Positions 1 through 8,500 of a stretch of 64,000 nt of DNA are shown here, one piece after another. Below the pieces are notes generated by a model. The model was given only the letters and a program-made list of their open reading frames with translations, was not told where the DNA came from and did no database searches. Numbering within the stretch: the stretch's first letter is position 1; every line of letters starts with the position of its first letter. The stretch is from Blastocatellia bacterium. GTDB taxonomy: Bacteria > Acidobacteriota > Blastocatellia > Pyrinomonadales > Pyrinomonadaceae. The translations under genes and the position numbers were made by a program. The stretch covers positions 124,001 to 188,000 of the forward strand of contig PMSM01000013.1 of assembly GCA_003168335.1 (NCBI GenBank), in the 5' to 3' direction.

Positions 1-30
1 ACCCTGCTGCCGGCCCCTGCCGTCTGCCTC

Positions 31-2718
31 CTATAGTTCCGTCGCGGCCACCTTCTCGATCATATAAGCCTCGATCTGATCGCCAACCTTGATATCGTTG
101 AAGTTTTCCAGCCCGATGCCGCATTCAAAACCTTCGCGGACCTCGGAGGCGTCGTCCTTGAAGCGGCGCAGGGAAATGATGTTGCCTTCCCAGGAAACCA
201 CGCCGTCGCGAATCAAACGGGCGCGGGCATTGCGCTTCATGATTCCGTCGATGACCATGCTCCCGGCGATGGCCCCAATCTTCGGTACGCGAAAGACCTC
301 GCGGACATCGGCCTTGCCCAGGATCTTCTCTCTTTCGATTTTGTCGAGCATGCCGATCATCGCGGCCTTAATTTCTTCTTCGACCTTGTAGATGATCGAG
401 TGCAAACGGATGTCCACGCTTTCCTGTTTCGCCAGATCGCCGGCACGCGATTCGGGGCGCACGTTGAAACCGATAATGACGACCGCCGTGGACGAAGCCC
501 CGGCCTGCGTGGCTGAGGCAAGCAGCACATCCGACTCAGTGATCGCACCTACTCCCGAGCGCACAACTTTCACTTTCACGCGCTCGCTGGACATCTTTTG
601 CAGCGTCGATTTCAGCACTTCGACCGAGCCCTGCACGTCGGCCTTGAGGACCACGAGCAATTCTTTGACTTCGGTTTCGCCCAGCGCTTCGATCCCGCGC
701 TTGGTCGACTTAATCAGCGTGCGTTGACGCTCGGCCGCTTTCCGGTGACCAGAGATCTGCTGGGCCCGAATCACGTCCGCAACCACCTGGAAACTCTCGC
801 CGGCCTGCGGCACGCCCTGCAGTCCCAGCACCTCGACCGGAGTGGCCGGACCGGCTTCGGTCACCGGCTCGCCCCGATCGTTGAACATCGCGCGCACCTT
901 CCCGAAAATCTGACCCACGATAAATGGATCGCCAACCCGGAGTGTGCCTTGCTGGACCAAAGCGGTGGCGACCGCACCGCGGCCGCGATCGAGCTTGGCT
1001 TCCAACACGACGCCGGATGCCAGACGCGTCGTGCTGGCGCGCAGATTCAGGATATCGGAAGTCAGCAGAATAGTTTCTAGCAGATTCTCGATGTTCTCTC
1101 GTTTCTTGGCCGAGACCTGGACCATCTCTGTTTCGCCGCCCCACTCAACCGGATTAAGGCCCTGTTGAGAGAGTTCCTGTCTGACTCGATCGGGATTCGC
1201 GGCAGGCACATCGATTTTATTGATTGCGACGATGATAGGAACGCCGGCCGCGCGCGAGTGTTCGATCGCCTCAATTGTCTGTGGCATGACGCCGTCGTCA
1301 GCGGCCACGACCAGCACGACCACGTCCGTGGCTTTCGCGCCGCGGGCCCGCATCAGCGTAAACGCTTCGTGCCCGGGGGTGTCGAGGAATACCACGCGTC
1401 TCGTTTCCGCCGGATTATCGGGGCTGGGCACTTCCACACTGTACGCGCCGATGTGTTGGGTGATACCGCCGGCCTCGCCGCCGGCGACATTCGTCGTGCG
1501 AATCGCATCCAGCAGGGAAGTCTTGCCGTGATCGACGTGACCCATTACGGTGACCACCGGCGCGCGCGGCACTTCGACATCATCGGCATCGGTGGCGATC
1601 AGTTCTTCAAACTCTTCCTCCGCAATCATCTCTTCGAAGGGCACAAAACTGACCTCGTAACCGAATCGCTGGCCGAGTTCCGCAGCCACTTCGTCGTTCA
1701 GAGCCTGATTGATGGTTGCAAATACTCCACGCTGAAGCAGCAGGGCGACCACGTCTTTCGGTTTGATGCCGAGCTTTTCGGCAAATTCCTTAACCGTCGA
1801 GCCCTCAACCAAACGCGCCGGCTTCAATTCTCCCTCACCCGTGGCGATGTCCATGCGCCCGGCGATTCGCTGTTCCAGCGTGAGCGTTGCCGGCGGTGCA
1901 ATAAAATCGCGATCAAACCTACCGCCTTTTCCATCACCCGGTCGTTTGCCACTGCGAGACGATCCGCGTCGCGATCGACGCCGGCCCGCGTCGGGCGGCG
2001 GAATGTAGGTTGTTTGCGGCGTTGCCGTCTCGCCAGGCGTGCCCGCATATTCGACTCGTCCGCGGGCTGATCGCTCTCGGGGGCGCTCACGCGCGACGGC
2101 GACCGTTTGGGCCGCGGTCGGTGGGGGCGCCGGCGCGCGCTCACCATGTCGGATACCGGCATTCAACGCGGCAGCAGTTGGCCGTAACACGCGCACCTGC
2201 CGCGAAGGGGGCACTGGCATGGATGCTACCAGCGCCGGCGCGGAAGGAGCGTCTGCGGCGATCGATGGAGTTTGAATAGATTCAGGCTCCAGTATTTCGG
2301 GCGCGTCAGCGGAGATCTCGAGCTCGGCCGGCTGTTCGGCCCGGACGGCCGGAGGAAGTCTGCGGAGGACGCGGGTCGTCGTCGGCGGTTGAGCGGTGGT
2401 TGCAGGCTCTTGGACCTCGACGCCTTGCGCTTGAGCGGCCTCGATCGGGGCGAGGACCTCCGTGCTTTCCTCAACGGGTGCTTCTTCAACGACTGGACGG
2501 GCAGATTTCTTAACGATCCTAACGGTCCGTTTGACGGCGGCGTCCTTTTTGGGAAAGTACTTCTCGCGAATCTTTTCGGCGAGCTCTTTCGAGATCGAGT
2601 TTGAAGGCACACTGACATCCACACCTTCGCGCCGCACCTCTTCAATCAGGCGCTTGGTGTCGATTTTTAGATCCTTGGCGAGATCGTATAGGCGAACTTT
2701 GGAAGTGACTGCTGACAT
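31..2718 (-). CDS. infB: Translation initiation factor IF-2
   Basis: This GTPase brings initiator fMet-tRNA to the 30S subunit and promotes 50S joining in the cytoplasm. The 895-residue protein has an N-terminal IF2 helical domain (about residues 4-57), a long Pro/Ala/Arg-rich linker to about 290, a second IF2_N domain near 310-360 and the G domain from about 390. G motifs are visible as [20 protein letters not shown] and SAKK, followed by domains II-IV. Length is normal for the long-linker IF-2 form. It is the last gene of rimP-nusA-infB, 150 bp behind nusA, and rbfA is not visible in the 30 bp left at the window edge. Stop codon TAG lies at 31-33. Identification is secure. Confidence 0.98.
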   Translation of the reverse strand: MSAVTSKVRLYDLAKDLKIDTKRLIEEVRREGVDVSVPSNSISKELAEKIREKYFPKKDAAVKRTVRIVKKSARPVVEEAPVEESTEVLAPIEAAQAQGVEVQEPATTAQPPTTTRVLRRLPPAVRAEQPAELEISADAPEILEPESIQTPSIAADAPSAPALVASMPVPPSRQVRVLRPTAAALNAGIRHGERAPAPPPTAAQTVAVARERPRERSARGRVEYAGTPGETATPQTTYIPPPDAGRRRSRRGSSRSGKRPGDGKGGRFDRDFIAPPATLTLEQRIAGRMDIATGEGELKPARLVEGSTVKEFAEKLGIKPKDVVALLLQRGVFATINQALNDEVAAELGQRFGYEVSFVPFEEMIAEEEFEELIATDADDVEVPRAPVVTVMGHVDHGKTSLLDAIRTTNVAGGEAGGITQHIGAYSVEVPSPDNPAETRRVVFLDTPGHEAFTLMRARGAKATDVVVLVVAADDGVMPQTIEAIEHSRAAGVPIIVAINKIDVPAANPDRVRQELSQQGLNPVEWGGETEMVQVSAKKRENIENLLETILLTSDILNLRASTTRLASGVVLEAKLDRGRGAVATALVQQGTLRVGDPFIVGQIFGKVRAMFNDRGEPVTEAGPATPVEVLGLQGVPQAGESFQVVADVIRAQQISGHRKAAERQRTLIKSTKRGIEALGETEVKELLVVLKADVQGSVEVLKSTLQKMSSERVKVKVVRSGVGAITESDVLLASATQAGASSTAVVIIGFNVRPESRAGDLAKQESVDIRLHSIIYKVEEEIKAAMIGMLDKIEREKILGKADVREVFRVPKIGAIAGSMVIDGIMKRNARARLIRDGVVSWEGNIISLRRFKDDASEVREGFECGIGLENFNDIKVGDQIEAYMIEKVAATEL

Positions 2719-2868
2719 GCGCTCCTTGCTGGTTGCGAAAAGTGGTTGCCTTCGCCCACCTTCCGCAGGAGCACTTTAAGAGCGCCCTGCTACCGCAGGT
2801 GTCGGAGGCGAGGCGTGCGTACCCATGCACGCGCGCAACTATTATTTGGCCGCATCATCGGAAGCATC

Positions 2869-4518
2869 TCATTGCTTCTCGTCCTTTAAGCTCTCGTCCG
2901 TCGCGGCCTGCTCGTCGGATGACGATTCGAGAGCGGAACTTGTTTCAGTTGACGTCGCTTCGACGATCAGCGGGTCACCCTCTGCAGAGGCGGCAACTTC
3001 TTCTGCGGACTCGGCGGCATCTGGATCAGCCACGGCCGGCGCAGCTAAATCGGGAGCAAGTGTAATCACATCCGGGCGCGGAGGCTCGACTGCTTCGTCA
3101 GAGCCTTCAGCAGTTGGCTCCTCCGCCGATCCAGCGCCGGTGGCGGCAGCTTCTGCCTCGGGTTCGGCGGATGCGGCGACCGTCTCGCCTTCAGCATCCG
3201 GAGCGGCTTCAGACTCTCCACCTTCTTCGGTCGCCGGCTGCAGGTTGCGTTCGCGAATCTCGATCACCGAACGCGCCGCGCCGAGAATCTTCTCGGCCTC
3301 GTCGAGACTCACGTCGAGAAACTCGACCAAATCATCGACACTCGTATTGACCAGCCCGTCAATATCCGTGACGCCATGTTCGCCAAGTGTGTCGGCCTGT
3401 TGCGCCGAAACCACCTGGATTGCGGCCAGCGGCACCGGCGCCCCGGAAGCAATCATGGCGCCCATCTGCTCGGCAACTTCCTTCTTCAATTCTTCTTCGC
3501 TGCGAATATCGATGTTCCAGCCAACCAGCTTGGTCGCCAGACGCACATTCTGGCCGCGCTTGCCGATCGCCAGGCTGAGCTGGTCTTCGTTGACGATCAC
3601 TTCCATCTGACGGTTTTCGATGTCCGTGATGCGCACCTGATTGACCTTGGCGGGTGATAGCGAGTTCGCCGCGAACACCGAAGGCTCTTCCGACCATTCG
3701 ATAATGTCTATTTTCTCGCCGCGCAGCTCGCGAATAATTGCTTGCACGCGCGAACCTTTCATGCCCACGCAAGCCCCGACGGGATCGACGTCACGCTCGT
3801 TGGAGACCACGGCGATTTTCGCTCGCTCGCCCGGCTCGCGCACGCATGACTTGATCACCACCGTACCGTCGTAAATCTCCGGCACTTCCATCTCGAACAA
3901 GCGCTCGAGCAATTCCGGCGACGTCCGCGAGACTTCGATTTGCGGGCCTTTCGATTCCTTGGAAACGTTGGTGATGACGACGCGAATGCGCTCGCCCTGG
4001 TTCCATTGCTCGCCGCGCGATTGCTGGGACCGGGGCAGGATGGCTTCCAGGTTGCCCAGATCGACAATCATGTTGCCACGTTCAAAACGCTTCACGAAAC
4101 CATTGACCAATTCGCCGACGCGGTCGATGTATTGCTCGTAGACGTTGGACCGTACCGCGTCGCGGACCTTTTGAAACAGAATTTGTTTGGCAGTTTGCGC
4201 CGCGATTCGGCCCAGTTCTTCCATCGGCATAGGCAGCAGCAACGCGTCTCCGATCTCAACCTCGTCGCCGCCCAGTTCGCGCGCTTCTTCAATCGACAAC
4301 TCAATCGAAGGATCCGCTACATCTTCGACCACGACCTTCGAAGCTGAAAGCTCGAGGCCGCTTTCCGGACTCCAATCCACCTGGATGTCTTCGCCGCCCT
4401 TGAACTGTTTCTTGGCTGCGGCCCGCACGGCTTCCTTGATCGCTTCGACTACCAGTTCGCGATCAATGCCTTGCTCCTGGCAAAGGGCTTCGATGTTTTG
4501 CGCAATGCTAGTGCTCAT
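2869..4518 (-). CDS. nusA: Transcription termination/antitermination protein NusA
   Basis: NusA binds RNA polymerase and modulates pausing, termination and antitermination. The 549-residue protein shows the N-terminal RNAP-binding domain (about 1-125), an S1 domain (about 133-200), tandem KH domains (about 225-370, with the VGACVGMKGSRVQ and AIGKRGQNVRLA segments) and one helix-hairpin-helix-type repeat (about 385-440). The last hundred residues are an Ala/Glu/Ser/Pro-rich acidic tail of low complexity, longer than in many homologues. It lies 21 bp after rimP and 150 bp before infB, the classic operon order. The small gene ylxR, often found between nusA and infB, is absent. Function is secure; the tail's role is unknown. 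Confidence 0.97.
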   Translation of the reverse strand: MSTSIAQNIEALCQEQGIDRELVVEAIKEAVRAAAKKQFKGGEDIQVDWSPESGLELSASKVVVEDVADPSIELSIEEARELGGDEVEIGDALLLPMPMEELGRIAAQTAKQILFQKVRDAVRSNVYEQYIDRVGELVNGFVKRFERGNMIVDLGNLEAILPRSQQSRGEQWNQGERIRVVITNVSKESKGPQIEVSRTSPELLERLFEMEVPEIYDGTVVIKSCVREPGERAKIAVVSNERDVDPVGACVGMKGSRVQAIIRELRGEKIDIIEWSEEPSVFAANSLSPAKVNQVRITDIENRQMEVIVNEDQLSLAIGKRGQNVRLATKLVGWNIDIRSEEELKKEVAEQMGAMIASGAPVPLAAIQVVSAQQADTLGEHGVTDIDGLVNTSVDDLVEFLDVSLDEAEKILGAARSVIEIRERNLQPATEEGGESEAAPDAEGETVAASAEPEAEAAATGAGSAEEPTAEGSDEAVEPPRPDVITLAPDLAAPAVADPDAAESAEEVAASAEGDPLIVEATSTETSSALESSSDEQAATDESLKDEKQ

Positions 4519-4539
4519 TAACTTCTTCTCAGCTCGCTA

Positions 4540-5073
4540 TCAGCGAGCACCGTTCTTAATCAACTCTCTATCAACTTCTTCCCGATCGCGTTTCCGCCGC
4601 AACTCGCCGTCCACGTCTGCTTCCAGGTTGGACTTGACGATTCCAGCTAACGGAATTTCCACTCGTCCACTGGTCTGGTCTGCGACAATCACGTTATCGT
4701 CTTCGCAGCCGAGAATGCGACCGCGAAAGTTTCGCTGGCCTTTGATGGGCGAGCGCGCTTTGATTCTCGCCTGGCTGCCGGTGAAACGTTCGTAATCGGC
4801 GCGTTTATAAAGTCCGCGCTCAAGTCCGGGCGACGAAACCTCCAGAATGTACGCCGAATGAATAAAGTCTTCGACGTCCAGGACGGTGCTCAGTTGCAGG
4901 CTGACTCTCGAGCAATCGTCGTGGGTTACGCCTCCGGGCTTATCAATGAACAAACGCACCGTCGGTTGGCCTTCAGGGCCGGCGACTTCGGCGTGAACCA
5001 GCTCAACTCCGTGGTCGATGGCCGCCTGCTCGGCAATCTCGCGCACCCGCTCTGCAACCGACCGTGGGTCCAT
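4540..5073 (-). CDS. rimP: Ribosome maturation factor RimP
   Basis: RimP assists late maturation of the 30S ribosomal subunit. The 177-residue protein has the family's N-terminal domain, with the segment GVELVHAEVAGPEG followed by a conserved DDCSRVS region, and the C-terminal Sm-like barrel containing SPGLERGLYK and a VVADQTSG-type strand. Length is usual for the family. It heads the operon with nusA 21 bp downstream. The start at MDPRS fits family alignments, but no Shine-Dalgarno sequence precedes it, because a 71-bp palindrome (5075-5145) ends one base before the ATG. That palindrome may affect translation of the whole operon; this is inference. Confidence 0.95.
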   Translation of the reverse strand: MDPRSVAERVREIAEQAAIDHGVELVHAEVAGPEGQPTVRLFIDKPGGVTHDDCSRVSLQLSTVLDVEDFIHSAYILEVSSPGLERGLYKRADYERFTGSQARIKARSPIKGQRNFRGRILGCEDDNVIVADQTSGRVEIPLAGIVKSNLEADVDGELRRKRDREEVDRELIKNGAR

Positions 5074-5074
5074 G

Positions 5075-5145
5075 ATAGTGGCACAGACTTCAGTCTGTGT
5101 TTATTTAGCTTAGTCAGGCCCACAGACTAAAGTCTGTGCCACTAT
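5075..5145. repeat. Palindromic repeat touching the rimP start codon
   Basis: Two 25-base arms (5075-5099 and 5121-5145) are near-perfect reverse complements around a 21-base centre. Each arm also contains its own small hairpin (ACAGACT..AGTCTGT). The element ends one base upstream of the rimP ATG, so the leader of the rimP-nusA-infB mRNA would fold into a strong stem-loop or two tandem hairpins. It looks like a REP-type intergenic repeat. Confidence 0.85.
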
Positions 5146-5252
5146 TGCCCAAAAGAAAAAGTGGGCCAAAACCCACCGGACAACGTATCCGAAGATCCGA
5201 GCAAGCTGTGGATTATACGAGAAGGATCGGGCGGAAGCAAGCGAGCGTAAGC

Positions 5253-5316
5253 GTTTAGAGTACCAACTTTAGTTGGGTTCTTTCTCGAACAAAAACTCGG
5301 CTGAGGTCGGTACTCC
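5253..5316. repeat. Palindromic repeat, GAGTACC..GGTACTC family
   Basis: The left arm around 5257-5277 (GAGTACCAACTTTAGTTGGG) and the right arm around 5295-5315 (ending GGTCGGTACTC) form an imperfect inverted repeat. A close relative lies at 34369-34440 and a partial one near 26823-26846. The 361-bp gap between rimP and the YqeY gene (5074-5434) holds this element and the rimP-side palindrome; I see no gene in it. Confidence 0.75.
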
Positions 5317-5434
5317 GAAGGGCCCGTTACCCAAACCAGGACAATCTTCCAAGTCAGATTTGTGCGCCAATGAAAGTGAGAGAGCTGGTAGTAGCCTGAG
5401 GGTCAGGGAGGGTCCGGCGATAAACTCAATGGGC

Positions 5435-5884
5435 CTATCCCGCTAACTTTTTCTTGACGGTTTCGCTGACCGTGCGGCCGTCGGAATTCTTGCCTGCCAG
5501 GAGGACCATGACGGCTTTCATCACTGCGCCCATCTCTTTCATCGACGTGGCGCCGGTTTCCGCGATCGCCGCCGCGACTGCCTGCTCAATTTCTTCCGTT
5601 GAGGCAGCCTGGGGCAAGTAACCTTCGATTACGGCGATCTCGGCCGTCTCTTTTTCAGCCAGGTCCTGACGGCCGGCTTTCTGGTATTGCTCTACGGAAT
5701 CGCGCCGCTGTTTCACCTGCGAGCGCAGGAGCTTTGATAATTCTTCATCGTCCACGTCGCCGCCCTTTTCGATCTCTCGATTAACCATGGCCGCTTTCAA
5801 CATGCGCAGAGTTGAAGTGCGCGCCACATCTTTGGCTTTCATGGCGGCGGTCATATCGGCAATGATTTGATCTTTTAGACTCAT
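5435..5884 (-). CDS. GatB/YqeY domain protein
   Basis: This 149-residue cytoplasmic protein belongs to the YqeY family, whose helical domains resemble the tail of the GatB amidotransferase subunit. The opening MSLKDQIIADMTAAMKAK, the TLRMLKAA segment and the terminal region GKNSDGRTVSETVKKKL are typical, and length matches the family. YqeY proteins are often encoded near rpsU or dnaG; here the gene stands alone. It probably interacts with tRNA or aminoacyl-tRNA complexes, but the stand-alone protein's function is not settled. Family assignment is firm. Confidence 0.93.
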   Translation of the reverse strand: MSLKDQIIADMTAAMKAKDVARTSTLRMLKAAMVNREIEKGGDVDDEELSKLLRSQVKQRRDSVEQYQKAGRQDLAEKETAEIAVIEGYLPQAASTEEIEQAVAAAIAETGATSMKEMGAVMKAVMVLLAGKNSDGRTVSETVKKKLAG

Positions 5885-6088
5885 TGAATCCTTCGCGCTT
5901 GCTGGGGCTTTAGCTACGACACTCTAGCGCATCTCGGCAAACTTCGCTAAGATTCAGCCCGTTAACGCGTGCGGTGGCAGTTCAAATGACGGGCGCAAAT
6001 TAGATTTGGTTGCGACGATTCACTAACATTAGAGCCGACTCATTAGCCGGCGCCTTCTTCGCTTTCCCATCCGACCAGTTTGCACAAC

Positions 6089-6565
6089 ATGATCATGATC
6101 AAAAATGAAACGCTTGTTACCGCCGTAGCGGTAATCCTTTTTGGCTTATCGTTGCCGGTCCACGCTCAATCCCCCTGTAAGAAGCAGACTATTGAGGATC
6201 TGGTAAAAACCGTCGCCGAGTCCTACCAGGCGAAGACCTTAGGCAGTCTTGATGCTCAGAAACCTTATGTTGGGAAACTGAGAATCGTCATTGAGAATTC
6301 ACTGGCCGAGGATAACGCCAGGGATAGGTTTACGATCAAATGGTTCACCTCGCTGGCCCGGGCGGAAACGTGGCTCAAAAGCCGCGAGCACGAAGAAATG
6401 CCCGGTAGAAATACCAAACCCTTTGTGCAATGCGCGAAAGGCGTATGTACTTACAATTTTGACGGCGGGATTGTGCACAATACTTTGTACCTGAAAAAAA
6501 TTACCTACGGCGCTCGCGGTGGGTGTCCTTACATCAAGACAATATATTTGTTGGACGGTGATTAG
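6089..6565 (+). CDS. Secreted protein of unknown function
   Basis: The product is about 158 residues, opening with a short basic start and a hydrophobic segment that ends in LPVHAQ, a convincing Sec signal peptide. The mature part carries four cysteines (one near the new N-terminus, a QCAKGVC pair and one late Cys), so disulphides in the periplasm are plausible. ATG codons at 6089 and 6095 are both possible starts; a TTG at 6080 is in frame but less likely. It ends 18 bp before the ATG of the broken kinase gene and could be cotranscribed with it. I recognise no family. Confidence 0.7.
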   Translation: MIMIKNETLVTAVAVILFGLSLPVHAQSPCKKQTIEDLVKTVAESYQAKTLGSLDAQKPYVGKLRIVIENSLAEDNARDRFTIKWFTSLARAETWLKSREHEEMPGRNTKPFVQCAKGVCTYNFDGGIVHNTLYLKKITYGARGGCPYIKTIYLLDGD

Positions 6566-6583
6566 AGATTGACGCGGCCGCAA

Positions 6584-7084
6584 ATGCTTTCGCCCAACAC
6601 AATTCTCCGCGAGCGCTATCGCATCATTCACCAGCTCGGGCACGGTGGCATGGGCGCGGTCTATCAGGCGATGGACGAAAACCTGAGTTGTGTGGTTGCT
6701 GTCAAAGAGACCTTCGCCACGACCGACGAACAACGGCGTGCGTTCAGGCGCGAAGCTGAGTTACTGGCCAACCTGAGTCATCCGACGTTGCCCAGGGTCA
6801 TGGATCACTTTACGCATGGCGAAGGCCAGTTTCTCGTAATGCAGTTCGTCCCGGGGCATGACCTGGCGGAGTTGCTCGAAATAAGAGAGCAACCATTCTC
6901 GGTGGCAAAAGTGATTGAGTGGGCCGATCAATTGCTCGATGCACTCGAAGAACTGCATTCATCCGATCCACCGATCGTTCACCGCGATATCAAACCCGCA
7001 AATCTAAAAGTGACGCCGACAACCGCTTCTACGACAAGGGGGTTCGGATTGTCGCGGTTGCGTCTGAAGACAAGAGCGCCATAA
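6584..7084 (+). pseudogene. Ser/Thr protein kinase, truncated N-lobe and start of C-lobe
   Basis: The 166-residue product begins like acidobacterial Hanks-type kinases. It has a glycine loop (LGHGGMGAVYQA), the ATP-anchoring lysine in VAVKETFA, a hinge with FVPGHDLAELL, and the catalytic-loop start HRDIKPANLK. Directly after this the sequence leaves the kinase family: the DFG motif, activation segment and the rest of the C-lobe are missing. The frame runs into nonsense and stops at 7084. The same DNA then continues in another frame as FGE-type protein, so the gene looks broken by a deletion near 7010-7035. Catalysis is not expected. Start ATG 6584 fits the family; the TTG at 6569 is less likely. 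Confidence 0.85.
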
Positions 7085-7971
7085 ATGGAAACAGCGCACC
7101 CGCCAATACCGGAATAGCGAAGCCAGCGAGCCCGCCTTTACCACTGCACAGTTTCGATTTCGTTACCGTGACCTTGGACAAAGACGGCAACTTGAAGAGT
7201 CGTGAGACGAAGAGCGCTCAGGCCTTCGCCGAAGACATGGGCGGAGGAGTGAAGTTGGAGATGGTGGCGATTCCCGCGGGCGAGTTCATGATGGGCTCGC
7301 TTGAGACGGAATGGAATCGATATAAGGACGAGGGCCCGCAGCACCGGGTGCGGATCAATTACTGGTTCTACATGGGAGAGTTCGAGGTAACGCAGGCGCA
7401 ATGGCGCGCCGTTATGGGGACGAACCCGTCAAGCTTCAAGAACTGCGACGACTGCCCAGTGGAGAGTGTCTCGTGGGATGACGCGACGGAGTTTTGCCGC
7501 AAGTTGTCTGCGCGAACTGGCCGCGAGTATCGTCTGCCAAGCGAAGCTGAGTGGGAATACGCAGCGCGGGCAGGCACAACGAGGCCATTTGCATTCGGCG
7601 AGACGATAACGCCTGAGGTCGTGAACTATAACGGCGACTATCCGTACCCGAGCGCCGCGAAGGGCACATATCCATACAAGACAGTGCCCGGTGGCAGTCT
7701 GGGTGTGGCCAACGCATTCGGCCTATATGACATGCACGGAAACGTTGGGGAGTGGTGCCAGGATTGGGATCACGATAGTTACGCTGCGATTGCCGGCGAC
7801 GCGCCCACCGACGGCAGCGCTTGGTTGAGTGGCGGCGAACAGAAGGAGCGGGTGTTGCGCGGTGGTTCGTGGAGCCACATGGCTAACTACACGCGCTCTG
7901 CGAATCGCCTCCGCAACACCCCGGACACCCGCACCAACGACTACGGGTTTCGGGTTGTTGCAGTTCGCTGA
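6919..7971 (+). CDS. Formylglycine-generating-enzyme-like (FGE-sulfatase) domain protein, 5' end rearranged
   Basis: From about codon 38 the frame encodes sensible protein. The core domain begins near 7255 (EMVAIPAGEFMMGS) and runs to a canonical end (YGFRVVAVR), with EVTQAQWRAVMG, RLPSEAEWEYAARAG, GLYDMHGNVGEWCQDW and RGGSW motifs. FGE-family domains include formylglycine-generating enzymes and lectin-like or unrelated members; the catalytic cysteine pair of true FGE is not evident. The first 37 codons (6919-7029) are out-of-frame kinase DNA. The next stretch, with FYDKGVRIVAVA, looks like the end of a second FGE domain. Plausible restarts are GTG 7168 and ATG 7237. Probably the surviving 3' part of a kinase-FGE array. 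Confidence 0.75.
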   Translation: MGRSIARCTRRTAFIRSTDRSPRYQTRKSKSDADNRFYDKGVRIVAVASEDKSAINGNSAPANTGIAKPASPPLPLHSFDFVTVTLDKDGNLKSRETKSAQAFAEDMGGGVKLEMVAIPAGEFMMGSLETEWNRYKDEGPQHRVRINYWFYMGEFEVTQAQWRAVMGTNPSSFKNCDDCPVESVSWDDATEFCRKLSARTGREYRLPSEAEWEYAARAGTTRPFAFGETITPEVVNYNGDYPYPSAAKGTYPYKTVPGGSLGVANAFGLYDMHGNVGEWCQDWDHDSYAAIAGDAPTDGSAWLSGGEQKERVLRGGSWSHMANYTRSANRLRNTPDTRTNDYGFRVVAVR

Positions 7972-7984
7972 GTACTCTTTGCCG

Positions 7985-8480
7985 TTTGCTCCTTTGCCAT
8001 TTTGCTTTTTTGCACTCTCCGGCGAACGAAGTGAGCCGGTCGAAAATTGTAAGACAAGCCTTAGCTTGTCGCTCGGCGAACTGAAACTTGCCGTACAGAT
8101 TTAGCCCCGTCAGGGGCGAAATGCTTATAGCACCGAACTCCCTTTACAAATCCAAACCAGCTCCGTTAGGAGCGGAATGTGAATGGAGACGTCGTGGACA
8201 TTTCGCTCCCAACGGAGCTGATATTGATCTGGGGCAGCGGGTGCTATAAATATCTCGCTCCTAACGGAGCGAAAGCGGGTCGAGCCTTCCGCACATCGAG
8301 CGGCGGAGCCGCGGGCCAAAGTTAAGGGGTAATCGGTAAGGCAAGCCTTACCGCACATCAGGCGGCAGAGCCGCGAAAAAGAATTGATCGGATTTCGGCA
8401 AGGCGCTGAGCTTTACCGCAGTGTGCTGCGGCAAAGCCGCGGAAGAATAGTTGAGAGGTGTCGAGTGGCGGAGCGCCGAG
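7985..8480. repeat. Cluster of intergenic palindromes between FGE gene and uvrA
   Basis: This 529-bp gap (7972-8500) is filled with repeats and I see no gene. The part at 8104-8275 alternates GCTCCGTTAGGAGCG and its complement three times and is bracketed by ATAGCACC and GGTGCTAT. The part at 8290-8480 carries GGCAAGCCTTACC palindromes followed by degenerate copies of GGCGGAGCCGCG. Related ATGTTTATAGA/GCTCCGTTCG elements occur at 41593-41752 and 52199-52285. Confidence 0.8.
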
Positions 8481-8500
8481 AAGAGTACAGGCGCCGGACT

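Noticed and set aside
1165-2070. Long plus-strand frame of 301 codons opposite infB
   Set aside because: It is antisense to a certain gene, has no family features, and is the usual GC-rich mirror frame.
8104-8480. Possible CRISPR array because of regularly repeated short motifs
   Set aside because: The units are palindromic and irregularly spaced, with no constant repeat length or unique spacers, and there are no cas genes.
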